Shown here: piece by piece, positions 54,610-64,000 of the stretch
Layout of the letters: every line of letters starts with the position of its first letter
Numbering within the stretch: position 1 is the stretch's first letter
From: Demequina sediminicola
GTDB lineage: Bacteria; Actinomycetota; Actinomycetes; Actinomycetales; Demequinaceae
Reading direction: 5' to 3'
NCBI RefSeq assembly: GCF_000975055.1
Contig: NZ_BBRB01000002.1
Span: 391,541 to 455,540, forward strand
Length of the DNA stretch: 64,000 bases
Program-made: the position numbers and the translations under genes
The notes under the pieces: generated by a model
The model's database searches: none
Told to the model about the DNA's origin: nothing
What the model saw: the letters and a program-made list of their open reading frames with translations, nothing else

Positions 54610-55566
54610 GTGAGCACTGATCATGTGGGCATCGTGGTGAATCCCGCGAAGACCAGCAAAGCGGATCTTGAAGAGGCATTGTCGTCAGCCGATGTCGATC
54701 TCGCGACGGTGAAGGTGTCCTGGTTCGAGACCACGGTTGATGATCCGGGGGAGGGGATGACCAGCGACGCGCTCGATGCGGGCTGTGATCTCGTGGTGGC
54801 GGCGGGAGGCGACGGGACGGTACGCATGGTCGCGCAATGTCTCGCGGATCGTGGTGAAAAAGCCGACCTGGGCATCGTTCCTTTGGGGACAGGTAATCTC
54901 TTGGCCCGCAACCTCGATATTCCGCTCAACTCCATCGCCGATGCTATCGCCGTAGCACTCTCGGGGGCGCCACGAACGATCGACTTGGCTTGGGCCGATG
55001 CCACGGTTGAGGGGGGCTCGCAGCGGCAGGCGTTTACGGTGATGGCGGGAGTGGGTATTGACGCTCACATGATCGTCGAAACGGACGACGACCTCAAGGA
55101 CAAGGTTGGCTGGCTTGCCTATGTCGAGTCGTTAGGCCGGGCAGTGTCCACGAGCGACATCATCGAGATGGACCTGACGCTTGACGGCGAGGATGTGAGC
55201 CGTGAGCAGGCACACACATTGATTGTGGGTAATTGTGGTGTCCTCACGGGAGGGGTCACGCTCCTTCCTGATGCTGACCCTGCAGATGGCGAACTCGACA
55301 TGCTTGTGCTGAGCGCCGACGGTGTGGGTGGCTGGCTCGACACGCTGCGATCGATGGTGTGGGACAACGGGCTCAAGCGACTCGTGGGCGCCAACACATC
55401 TGCGGAGAGCAGCGAATCTGTGGAGCACCGTCGCACGACGGCGGTGACTCTCGATATGGCTCAGCCGCGGATGCTCGAGCTTGACGGCGACGAGGTTGGT
55501 GAATCCACGCATGTGGAGTTCTCCATTCAGCCGGGTGCACTACGGGTGCGAGTCGCTCAGGACTGA
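54610..55566 (+). CDS. Diacylglycerol kinase-like lipid kinase
   Basis: This 318-residue DAGK-catalytic family protein (DgkB/YegS/BmrU group) has an N-terminal HVGIVVNPAKTSKAD, nucleotide-binding VVAAGGDGTVRMVA, and IVPLGTGNLLARNLDIP. The C-terminal part is a beta-sandwich (MLELDGDEVGESTHVEFSI). It phosphorylates diacylglycerol or a related lipid; the exact substrate cannot be read from sequence. GAAGGAG precedes GTG 54610. Confidence 0.9.
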   Translation: MSTDHVGIVVNPAKTSKADLEEALSSADVDLATVKVSWFETTVDDPGEGMTSDALDAGCDLVVAAGGDGTVRMVAQCLADRGEKADLGIVPLGTGNLLARNLDIPLNSIADAIAVALSGAPRTIDLAWADATVEGGSQRQAFTVMAGVGIDAHMIVETDDDLKDKVGWLAYVESLGRAVSTSDIIEMDLTLDGEDVSREQAHTLIVGNCGVLTGGVTLLPDADPADGELDMLVLSADGVGGWLDTLRSMVWDNGLKRLVGANTSAESSESVEHRRTTAVTLDMAQPRMLELDGDEVGESTHVEFSIQPGALRVRVAQD

Positions 55567-55573
55567 CGGAGTT

Positions 55574-55625
55574 CACGGGTCTAACCCACGGGTCTAGCTC
55601 ACGGGTCTAGCTCACGGGTGTAAGG
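55574..55625 (+). repeat. 13-bp tandem repeat, four copies
   Basis: Units of consensus CACGGGTCTAGCT start at 55574, 55587, 55600 and 55613. They begin 8 bp after the lipid kinase stop and end 46 bp before deoD. Confidence 0.9.
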
Positions 55626-55650
55626 GGGAGTTGCACAGGCGCATATGTGC

Positions 55651-55669
55651 TCCGACCCGTAGGGTCGGA
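55651..55669 (+). promoter_or_regulatory. Perfect hairpin directly before deoD
   Basis: TCCGACCC-GTA-GGGTCGGA is an 8-bp perfect inverted repeat ending 2 nt before ATG 55672. It includes a -10-like TAGGGT (55660-55665), 6 nt from the ATG. It may be an operator over a leaderless promoter or a translation-blocking hairpin. Confidence 0.5.
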
Positions 55670-55671
55670 GC

Positions 55672-56379
55672 ATGCCTACTCCTCACATCTCTGCGCCCGA
55701 TGGGGCTTTTGCTCCCGACATCCTTTTGCCAGGGGATCCACGCCGCGCTGCGTTGATCGCAGACCGGTTCCTTGAGGACGCGCACCAGGTGACAGATGTG
55801 CGGGGAATCCTCGGGTTCACGGGTACGCACGAGGGCCGGCCGCTGTCGGTCATGGCCACGGGGATGGGAATGCCGTCCGCGACGATCTACACCACTGAGT
55901 TGGTGCGTCACTATGGCGTGAAGCGCATGATCCGTGTGGGCACCGCAGGTGGCATCCATCCTGATCTGCAACTCGGGGACGTCATTGCGGCTTCTGCAGC
56001 GCACACCGATTCGGCGATGTCGACGTATCGGATTCCTGGCATTCACTATTCGCATGCCCCTGCGTTCTCATTGCTACGTGCCGCAGCCAACTACTCCGAA
56101 GCCGCAGGGGTGAGCCTTCGTGTGGGGCCGGTACTGACCTCGGATGCGTTTTACCACCCAGACCCGACGCTGGTGGCGCGGGTGGCAGAGTACGGGACGC
56201 TCGCGGTCGAGATGGAAGCTGCCGGCATCTACGCCGTGGCGGCCGCGGAGGGCGTGGAGGCGTTGATGATCGCAACTATCTCTGACCATGTAGTGCGCGG
56301 CGAGGAGCTGAGTTCTCAGCAGCGCGAACAGGAGTTCGAGAAGATGGTCAGTGTGGCCATCGGCGCACTAGCGTCTTAG
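55672..56379 (+). CDS. deoD: Purine nucleoside phosphorylase DeoD-type
   Basis: This 235-residue hexameric-type phosphorylase splits purine nucleosides to base and ribose 1-phosphate. Family motifs are LLPGDPRRA, GMGMPSATIYTTELV, IRVGTAGGI, the ribose/base-contact VEMEAAGIYAVAA and catalytic Asp in ISDHVVRGEE. No other nucleoside catabolism genes are adjacent. No ribosome-binding site is visible; the hairpin occupies that place. Confidence 0.95.
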   Translation: MPTPHISAPDGAFAPDILLPGDPRRAALIADRFLEDAHQVTDVRGILGFTGTHEGRPLSVMATGMGMPSATIYTTELVRHYGVKRMIRVGTAGGIHPDLQLGDVIAASAAHTDSAMSTYRIPGIHYSHAPAFSLLRAAANYSEAAGVSLRVGPVLTSDAFYHPDPTLVARVAEYGTLAVEMEAAGIYAVAAAEGVEALMIATISDHVVRGEELSSQQREQEFEKMVSVAIGALAS

Positions 56380-56418
56380 CCCACCACCCCCCCCAAACCC
56401 TCTTCCTTCCCCGCCAAA

Positions 56419-56466
56419 TGGCTCCATTTCGCTGTTATGGAGGCCCAAAACAGCGAGAAACAGCCA
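56419..56466. terminator. Nested inverted repeat between convergent deoD and SDR genes
   Basis: Outer TGGCT/AGCCA (56419-56423, 56462-56466) and inner CGCTGTT/AACAGCG (56430-56436, 56449-56455) pair around a 12-nt loop. It is placed to end both converging transcripts. Confidence 0.5.
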
Positions 56467-56469
56467 CCT

Positions 56470-56544
56470 GAGCCGGTGGGATCAGACGCCTACTGAGCCG
56501 GTGGGATCAGATGCCTACCGAGCCGGCGGGATCAGACGCCTACG
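56470..56544. repeat. 25-bp tandem repeat, three copies, overlapping the SDR stop codon
   Basis: Copies at 56470, 56495 and 56520 have consensus GAGCCGGTGGGATCAGACGCCTAC plus one variable base. On the minus strand each reads GTAGGC(G/A)TCTGA; the third copy provides the last three codons and stop of the SDR gene. Confidence 0.9.
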
Positions 56545-57350
56545 AGTGTTTCGCTACGCTCCCACAGCTTCTGGGCCAACTCAGCATCATCCACCTGCGG
56601 ATTGGTCTTGGCGAGCGCGTTCTTGGCGTAGTAGCCGCCGTGCTCCCAGGTGACGCCCGGCTCGCCGTCTGCCAGCCACGTTAGCCGCGAAGCACCGGCA
56701 TCAACGCCTTCAAACAGCTTGCTGAAGATGGAGTGATACGCGAAACGGAACGGTCCGGAGCCTTCGGAGGCGAAGTTGGTTGCAATCGCACCGGGATGGA
56801 AGGCGGCGGCGGATATGCCCTGGTTGCGGTACCGGCGGTCGAGTTCCTTGGTGAAGAGGACGTTCGCAAGTTTTGCATCGCCGTATGACTTTTGAGCGGA
56901 CCATTTGCGTTGGTTGTCGAGATCCTCGACGTCGATGTCTCCCCACGCGCGGTGCGCGACGCTGGACGTTTGAATCACCGCCGCGTCGGATTCGATCAGG
57001 CGGTCCAGGAGCTGCGTGGTCAGAAGGAACGGTGCGAAGTGATTCACCTGCATGGTGAGGTCGTGGCCGTCCACAGTGGTGCGCTGCGTGAATGTTCCGC
57101 CAGCGTTGTTCGCAAGCACATCGATGCGCGGATACGCGTCGAGTAGGTCCTGAACCAGTGTCCGGACCTGGCTGAGGTCCGCAAAGTCGGCGATGTGGAA
57201 TGGCACGCCTAACGCGGCGGCCACGGCTTCAGTTTTCTCGGGAGAGCGGCCCACGATCACAACACGGTGGCCGATGTCGTGGAGTTGCCGGGCCGCTCCC
57301 GCGCCGATGCCGTCACTGGCGCCCGTGATGACGATCGTCTTGGGTGTCAC
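56532..57350 (-). CDS. Short-chain dehydrogenase/reductase
   Basis: This 272-residue NAD(P)-dependent oxidoreductase has a cofactor motif TGASDGIG, NNAG structural motif (LANNAGGTF), catalytic Ser (QTSSVAHRAWG) and Tyr-x-x-x-Lys (SYGDAKLANVLF). It resembles the retinol-dehydrogenase-like group of SDRs; the substrate is unknown. GTG 57350 is chosen because the upstream frame runs inside pgi. It begins 13 nt after pgi, so both are co-transcribed. Its last codons lie in a 25-bp tandem repeat. Confidence 0.9.
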   Translation of the reverse strand: MTPKTIVITGASDGIGAGAARQLHDIGHRVVIVGRSPEKTEAVAAALGVPFHIADFADLSQVRTLVQDLLDAYPRIDVLANNAGGTFTQRTTVDGHDLTMQVNHFAPFLLTTQLLDRLIESDAAVIQTSSVAHRAWGDIDVEDLDNQRKWSAQKSYGDAKLANVLFTKELDRRYRNQGISAAAFHPGAIATNFASEGSGPFRFAYHSIFSKLFEGVDAGASRLTWLADGEPGVTWEHGGYYAKNALAKTNPQVDDAELAQKLWERSETLVGV

Positions 57351-57363
57351 GTGGCTGCCGGGC

Positions 57364-59052
57364 CTACGCGCGGTGCGCGCGGTAGTAGGCGATGAGTGCC
57401 TGCGTGGAGGCGTCCTGCGCTGCCAGTGCGTCGTCGTCACCTTCAACGGCGGGGGCGATCTCGAGGGCGAGCTTTTTGCCGAGTTCCACACCCCACTGGT
57501 CGAATGAGTTGATGCCCCAGATGACGCCTTGTGTAAACGTGATGTGCTCGTACAGCGCGATGAGTTGACCCAAGACCTGCGGCGTCAGTGATGGGGCAAA
57601 GATCGAGGTGGTGGGGCGGTTGCCGGGAAATGTGCGGGCGGCCACGAGTGCACCGGTGGTCCCCTCGGCCTCTACTTCTGCGGCAGTCTTGCCGAATGCG
57701 AGTGCCTTGGTCTGAGCGAGGAAGTTCGCGAGGAACAGGGAGTGGACGTCCTGTTCGCCGTCTTTCAGGTCATATGCAGGGTTGACGACAGAGATGAAGT
57801 CCGCAGGAATGAGCTTGGTGCCTTGGTGGATGAGCTGGTAGAACGCGTGCTGTCCGTTGGTGCCGGGTTCTCCCCAGAAGATCTCGCCCGTCTCGGTGGT
57901 GACGGGGGCGCCGTCCCAGCGCACGGACTTACCGTTGGATTCCATGGTGAGTTGCTGGAGGTATGCGGGGAAGCGGTGCAGTTGCTGTGCGTAGGGCAGG
58001 ACGGCGTGTGATTGTGCGCCCAGGAAGTTCACGTACCAAATGTTGAGTAGTCCCATGAGTACGGGGACATTCTCTTCTAGCGGCGTGGTGGCGACGTGCT
58101 GGTCGACGGTGTGGAATCCGTCGAGGAGGTCTCCGAAGACGTCGGGGCCGAGCGTGATGGCGAGTGAGAGGCCGATGGCGGAGTCGACGCTGTAGCGTCC
58201 TCCAACCCAGTCCCAGAAGCCAAAGGCGTTGGTGGTGTCGATGCCGAAGTCGGCTACCTTGTCGAGCGCGGTGGAGACTGCGACAAAGTGGTGTGCCACG
58301 GCATCGGCCTTCGCGTCCGCGTCCGATACGTTGACGCCAGCCGTACCGAGCGCTTCCCACAGCCAGGTACGTGCGAGACGCGCGTTGGTGAGGGTTTCGA
58401 GTGTGGTGAAGGTTTTCGACGCGACGATGAACAGTGTGGTCTCGGGGTCGAGCCCCTTGAGCTTCTGTCCCATGTCGGTGGGGTCGATGTTCGAGACGTA
58501 GCGCGCGGCAATGCCTGCGTTCGCGTAGGGCTCGAGGGCTTCGTAGACCATGACGGGTCCAAGGTCGGACCCGCCAATGCCGATGTTGACGACTGTGGTG
58601 ACCTTTTTGCCGGTGATGCCGGTCCACTCCCCGGAGCGCACGCGCTCAGCGAACTCGCTCACGCGGCCGAGGACGTCTTGCACGTCACTGTCGATGTCTT
58701 GGCCGTCGACGGTGAGGCCAGGCGAGGCATCGGCCGGGCGGCGTAGTGCGGTGTGCAGGACGGCGCGGTCTTCGGTGGTGTTGATGTGCTCGCCAGCAAG
58801 CATCGCAGCGTACCGTTCTGCCACTCCAGTCTCTTTGGCGAGTGTGACGAGCGATGCCAGGATTTCGTCGGTGACGAGGTTCTTGGAGAGGTCTACGTGG
58901 AGGTCTGCCATCGAGAGCGTTAGGCGCTCAACGCGGCCTGGATCGGCGTCGAACCATGCGCGCAAGTCGGGGGCGAAGCCGTCTTTGTGAGCGGTGAGCT
59001 CGGCCCAGGCGGAAGTGGTCGTGGGATCGATCGGTGCAGTCACAGTGACCAC
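57364..59052 (-). CDS. pgi: Glucose-6-phosphate isomerase
   Basis: Pgi interconverts glucose 6-phosphate and fructose 6-phosphate. The 562-residue protein has the family patterns [31 protein letters not shown], the catalytic [18 protein letters not shown] (Glu and His) and [18 protein letters not shown] (Lys). Starts GTG 59052 or GTG 59043 are both possible. The SDR gene follows on the same strand. Confidence 0.97.
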   Translation of the reverse strand: MVTVTAPIDPTTTSAWAELTAHKDGFAPDLRAWFDADPGRVERLTLSMADLHVDLSKNLVTDEILASLVTLAKETGVAERYAAMLAGEHINTTEDRAVLHTALRRPADASPGLTVDGQDIDSDVQDVLGRVSEFAERVRSGEWTGITGKKVTTVVNIGIGGSDLGPVMVYEALEPYANAGIAARYVSNIDPTDMGQKLKGLDPETTLFIVASKTFTTLETLTNARLARTWLWEALGTAGVNVSDADAKADAVAHHFVAVSTALDKVADFGIDTTNAFGFWDWVGGRYSVDSAIGLSLAITLGPDVFGDLLDGFHTVDQHVATTPLEENVPVLMGLLNIWYVNFLGAQSHAVLPYAQQLHRFPAYLQQLTMESNGKSVRWDGAPVTTETGEIFWGEPGTNGQHAFYQLIHQGTKLIPADFISVVNPAYDLKDGEQDVHSLFLANFLAQTKALAFGKTAAEVEAEGTTGALVAARTFPGNRPTTSIFAPSLTPQVLGQLIALYEHITFTQGVIWGINSFDQWGVELGKKLALEIAPAVEGDDDALAAQDASTQALIAYYRAHRA

Positions 59053-59120
59053 GATAGTCCCCTCGGGGTCGCGAGTCTCTAGGACCTTAGGGAATATGTG
59101 GCTAGAACCGCTAAATGTCC

Positions 59121-59417
59121 CTACGCGACAGACCGAGCAGTCGTGGACACTTCAAGCGCCGAACGCCCCCAAGCGACGAGGTCCGCCGGTGCTCCAACCC
59201 TAATGCCCCGGCGCGCCGAGGGATCCAGACGAGGCGACGCTTCGGCCAACACCAGCACCTCAGTGTCGTCCAACGTCACGTCGGTCGCGGTATCGAACTC
59301 ATCGTTGAAATCTGCGATGTAAACGATGACGTTGTCGGCGACCGCGATGGAAGCGGGTCGCAAGTCGCCGTCAATGAGGGCGAACGGGGCGCGTACTACC
59401 AGGCTCATCAAGCTCAT
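59121..59417 (-). pseudogene. Amidohydrolase (allantoinase-like) remnant lacking the catalytic barrel
   Basis: The 98-residue frame starts like the N-terminal strand domain of allantoinase/dihydroorotase-type enzymes (SLVVRAPFALIDGDLRPASIAV, ending TLDDTEVLVL). It then jumps directly to a C-terminal-like RRGIRVGAPADLVAWG. The metal-binding HxH barrel (about 300 residues) is absent, as if removed by an in-frame deletion. It could be decaying DNA or a retained miniature composite domain. ATG 59417 or 59408 could start it. The identification is from pattern recognition only. Confidence 0.55.
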
Positions 59418-59495
59418 GATCGGCACCCTAGAGAACCGATGTTGCCGGTGTGTGACGTTTCTGTAGCCAGTTGCGCACCCAGTCTTCGTGCCCAC

Positions 59496-59774
59496 TCAGG
59501 CAGGGCCAAAGGTCTCGCGAACCTGGTGTTCCCATTCGCTATCGGCAAGGCCTGCGCGGTCGAGAAGGTCGCGCCAATCGCTTGCAGCGTGTTCGAGTGC
59601 ATCGTCAAACATCTGCGCATGCCCACGTGATGCGATCACCACGGCAGCGTGCAGGCGATCAGCGTCGGTGTGGCCCTCGATGTGGAGCCGTTCGAGCGCA
59701 CTCACCATGCGTGATGATGACGCCCCGAAGTCCTCATGAATGCGCTCCCGCACACGATCACTGACGATGGCCAT
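59496..59774 (-). CDS. Small hypothetical protein
   Basis: This 92-residue, probably helical protein has no recognised family. It contains RVRERIHEDFGASSSRMVSALERL and SDWRDLLDRAGLADSEWEHQV. AGAGGA lies before ATG 59774. It is divergent from the YdeI-like gene and 78 bp upstream of the amidohydrolase remnant, on the same strand. Confidence 0.6.
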   Translation of the reverse strand: MAIVSDRVRERIHEDFGASSSRMVSALERLHIEGHTDADRLHAAVVIASRGHAQMFDDALEHAASDWRDLLDRAGLADSEWEHQVRETFGPA

Positions 59775-59844
59775 GCGCAGGATCCTCTCACGCATCGCTG
59801 TCCCGCAGGGCGCGCACGTCAGTGGGAACTGCGATCATTCAGGG

Positions 59845-60405
59845 GTGGACCTAGAAGAGTTGACCATGCGCGACGAGCAGTCCTGGCACGACTGGCTCGT
59901 CGACAACGATGCTGTAAGCAACGGGGTGTGGTTGGTTCTCGCCAAGAAGGGCGTGACTGAGCCTACGTCTCTCGCCTATGCCCAGGCCCTTGATGAAGCG
60001 CTGTGCTCCGGCTGGATTGACGGACAACGGCGCTCGCGGGACTCCTTGACGTTTGTCCAGCGTTTTACGCCGCGGCGTCCTCGGTCACTGTGGTCCAAGC
60101 GCAATGTCGAGCACGTCGCACGGCTGACTGAGGCTGGCCGTATGCGGGCGGGGGGTCAGCGCCAAGTTGAACTTGCACGCGCGGATGGACGGTGGGAGCG
60201 TGCCTATCCAGGGTCGGCGGACGCGGTTGCGCCGGACGACCTCGTGGCGGCACTGGCAGCCCTACCGGATGCTCAAGGTAGGTTTGCTGCGCTCAGCGCA
60301 CAGCAGCGGTTCGCGATGCTGCACCCATTGATCACTGCCGCGACGCCTGAAACGCGCGCTCGCAGGCTTGAGCGTCTGATCGAGAGACTGAAGCGCGAAT
60401 CTTGA
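59845..60405 (+). CDS. YdeI/OmpD-associated family protein
   Basis: This 186-residue protein has the family N-terminus LEELTMRDEQSWHDWLVDN, the GVWLVLAKKGVTEPTSLAYAQALDEAL region and the signature SGWIDGQRRSRDSLTFVQRFTPRRPRSLWSKRN (about residues 62-95). The Arg-rich C-terminal helix is RARRLERLIERLKRES. The molecular function is unsettled; members are linked to bacteriocin or peptide tolerance in some bacteria. GTG 59845 after AGGGG fits the family start; the upstream frame is unsupported. Confidence 0.82.
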   Translation: MDLEELTMRDEQSWHDWLVDNDAVSNGVWLVLAKKGVTEPTSLAYAQALDEALCSGWIDGQRRSRDSLTFVQRFTPRRPRSLWSKRNVEHVARLTEAGRMRAGGQRQVELARADGRWERAYPGSADAVAPDDLVAALAALPDAQGRFAALSAQQRFAMLHPLITAATPETRARRLERLIERLKRES

Positions 60406-60418
60406 ACGCGGCACCTCG

Positions 60419-61381
60419 CTATTGCTCGTGAGTCGTTGGCTGTCCTTGCGGACCGATTCCCGGCACCACAACGTTCGCGCCGCACAGGACTACGCCGATG
60501 CGTGATCCCGGTTCGGGCTTCCAACGGCCGGTGTAGAGGGCGGCAAAGGGGGCAGCAACGCCTGGCTCGACGACAACCCGTAGCAGACGCCAGAGCCGAG
60601 CCTGGGCGTCGAGAACTTCGTCGTCGGTCACCACGATGGACTCGGCCGCCGCTGCGGACAGCGCTTCCCATGGAGTATCGCCGATGCGTCGGGCACCGAG
60701 GTGGTCGGCTGCCACTCCGCTGACGGGGACAGTGACCGGGGATCCTGCTTCGACGGCTGCGGCATACGACGCGGTCCCGACTGTCTCGCATCCGATGATC
60801 GGGATGCGGTCACCGCACCATGCCGCGGCGCCACCTGCAAGGCCGCCTCCGCCCACGGCCAGCAGCATGGCATCGAGACGTCCGGCATCGGCCTCGAACT
60901 CCTTTGCGACGGTTCCCGCCCCTGCCATGACCACTGGGTCGTCAAAGGCCGCGATCGAAGTGGCGTCGTGTTCGGCGAGATAGTCGGCAGCAGCATCGGC
61001 CGCATCTCCGTACGTCAAGCCGATGCTGTGAACGTTGGCCTCGAGACTCACCAAGCGCTCGACTTTGGCCGGGTTGGCTGTCGTGGGAACAAAGATGTGA
61101 GCGTCGTGGCCAAAGCGGTGCGCGGCGTATGCCACGGCTGCGCCGTGGTTACCTCCCGATGCTGCGACGACGCCAGCGTCGGAGACAGGCTGTGTGGCGA
61201 CGTAGTGCACGGCACCGCGGGCTTTGAAGGCTCCGGTGACTTGGAGGTACTCGAGTTTGAAGACGAGCGTTGCGTCGATCCCCATGGTGTCGCCGGGCAC
61301 TTCAATGATGGGTGTGCGCCGCACGTGCGGCGCGATGGCTTCTGCGGCAGCGTCGATCTGGGAAGGCGTTACGAGAGTCAC
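60419..61381 (-). CDS. PLP-dependent threonine/serine dehydratase-like enzyme
   Basis: This 320-residue fold-type II PLP enzyme has catalytic Lys53 in VTGAFKARGA, the substrate loop ASGGNHGAAVAYAA and the phosphate-binding LAVGGGGLAGG. It lacks the C-terminal ACT-like domain of biosynthetic IlvA, so a catabolic threonine or serine dehydratase or racemase is likely. GTG 61381 is the start. It is convergent with the YdeI-like gene (13 bp) and divergent from ligA. Confidence 0.9.
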   Translation of the reverse strand: MTLVTPSQIDAAAEAIAPHVRRTPIIEVPGDTMGIDATLVFKLEYLQVTGAFKARGAVHYVATQPVSDAGVVAASGGNHGAAVAYAAHRFGHDAHIFVPTTANPAKVERLVSLEANVHSIGLTYGDAADAAADYLAEHDATSIAAFDDPVVMAGAGTVAKEFEADAGRLDAMLLAVGGGGLAGGAAAWCGDRIPIIGCETVGTASYAAAVEAGSPVTVPVSGVAADHLGARRIGDTPWEALSAAAAESIVVTDDEVLDAQARLWRLLRVVVEPGVAAPFAALYTGRWKPEPGSRIGVVLCGANVVVPGIGPQGQPTTHEQ

Positions 61382-61469
61382 CCCACTAGTGTGCGCCTTT
61401 GGGTAGGTGCTTGGCGAGTACGCACCGCTCGATCGCCCTCAATCTTGCTGTGTCGCCGACTCATGGTGA

Positions 61470-63566
<2,097 letters not shown>

Positions 63567-63785
63567 TCCAGCGCGGTGCCACAGGGCGCGAGAAGTGTCG
63601 CAGCGCGCCGTGCTCCTTGCCCCACTGATCGTCGACTGCACGGCTACCACATCTGCGAAGTGAAACTGGCCAAAAAAATAATCAAAAGAATTTTCCGCAG
63701 ATTCGCGGAAACTACCCGTCGATGGGGTCATAGGACTGAGGTTTACCAGGCCATATGAGCCGTTCCGGGGGGTGAACGCGTCGAT
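63567..63785. other. Intergenic region after ligA with AT-rich upstream tract
   Basis: No gene is seen. An A-rich tract (63671-63690) is followed by a perfect 7-bp hairpin TTTCCGC/GCGGAAA (63692-63698, 63705-63711). This may end ligA transcription or act as an upstream activating element for the promoter at 63786. Confidence 0.5.
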
Positions 63786-63815
63786 TTGACTTGGGTGTTC
63801 ATATGCCCGTAATGT
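63786..63815 (+). promoter_or_regulatory. Strong promoter, probably for a stable-RNA operon beyond the window
   Basis: TTGACT (63786-63791), 18 bp, TAATGT (63810-63815). The following ~185 bp has no credible gene. A second TTGACA (63979-63984) lies near the window edge; its -10 would fall outside. Two tandem strong promoters with a non-coding leader suggest an rRNA operon. Confidence 0.6.
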
Positions 63816-64000
63816 CTTCCTCGCTGCCAAGGACGGAAGCGCCGCGGAGGGCCTGAGATAAGGACCCAGAAGCGGCACCTCTTGATAGCTCTCACAGCCA
63901 AAGAAGCAGACGCTCTAGCGCCTGCAACTTGTCGCTGCGGAGAGTGATCTAGAACTGACAACTCGCCGACAAGGCGATTTGACAAGGACAGATCAAGGCA

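Noticed and set aside
63743..63985. 80-codon minus-strand frame near the window end
   Set aside because: It runs against the strong promoter region, with no ribosome-binding site or recognisable protein.

Overview
The window comes from a high-G+C Gram-positive bacterium. Actinobacterial hallmarks are the rho-rpmE-prfA-prmC-tsaC-glycosyltransferase-atp gene order, a NucS mismatch endonuclease directly after atpC, the GlgE maltosyltransferase pathway, many GTG starts and probable leaderless genes. Gene content fits Micrococcales, but the genus cannot be fixed from the sequence alone. The window opens inside rho and ends about 430 bp beyond ligA in what looks like a strong stable-RNA promoter region.

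Layout. 1-13113: a continuous + strand housekeeping block for transcription termination (rho), L31, release factor 1 and its methylase, tRNA t6A synthesis, a UDP-GlcNAc-type prenyl-phosphate transferase, the complete F1Fo ATP synthase operon and nucS. 13214-18345: an ECF-type sigma factor with a membrane partner, a GH1 beta-glucosidase behind a palindromic operator, a repeat-rich 3' region and two alpha/beta hydrolases. 18361-24350: a very large coiled-coil protein built on an 11-residue tyrosine-rich repeat, then a divergent operon of a membrane protein, a lipoprotein and a CnoX/YbbN-like thioredoxin-TPR protein. 24457-30877: glycogen metabolism on the minus strand (glgX, glgE, glgB). 31040-38206: the most accessory-looking segment. 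It has five paralogous multi-cysteine lipoproteins (one broken), a HlyD-like/ATPase/FtsX-like ABC exporter and a small secreted two-cysteine protein; two of its transcription units carry the same duplicated ~75-bp upstream module. 38365-44104: etfBA and two overlapping SulP transporters. 44135-48922: cysteine desulfurase, a shortened epimerase, a lipoprotein subtilase, a tyrosine phosphatase and mnmA. 49123-54479: a sugar ABC operon with its own LacI regulator and an aldo/keto reductase. 54610-63566: lipid kinase, deoD, an SDR, pgi, an amidohydrolase remnant, small unknowns, a threonine dehydratase-like enzyme and ligA.

The genes link in several ways. PrmC methylates the RF1 encoded beside it. 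The cysteine desulfurase could supply sulfur for MnmA. GlgE and GlgB build alpha-glucan that GlgX debranches. The GH1 beta-glucosidase and the sugar ABC operon lie 34 kb apart but share an 11-nt sequence, CGAAACGTTTC, containing a perfect 10-bp palindrome. The ABC promoter also carries two GAGAGCGCTCTC operators 21 bp apart. This suggests a beta-glucoside or oligosaccharide regulon.

The best candidate for an undescribed system is the 31.9-38.3 kb lipoprotein/exporter/secreted-peptide cluster. The second is the hendecad-repeat coiled-coil protein at 18812-21394. Start codons given are my choices from ribosome-binding sites and family length. No homology search was possible.
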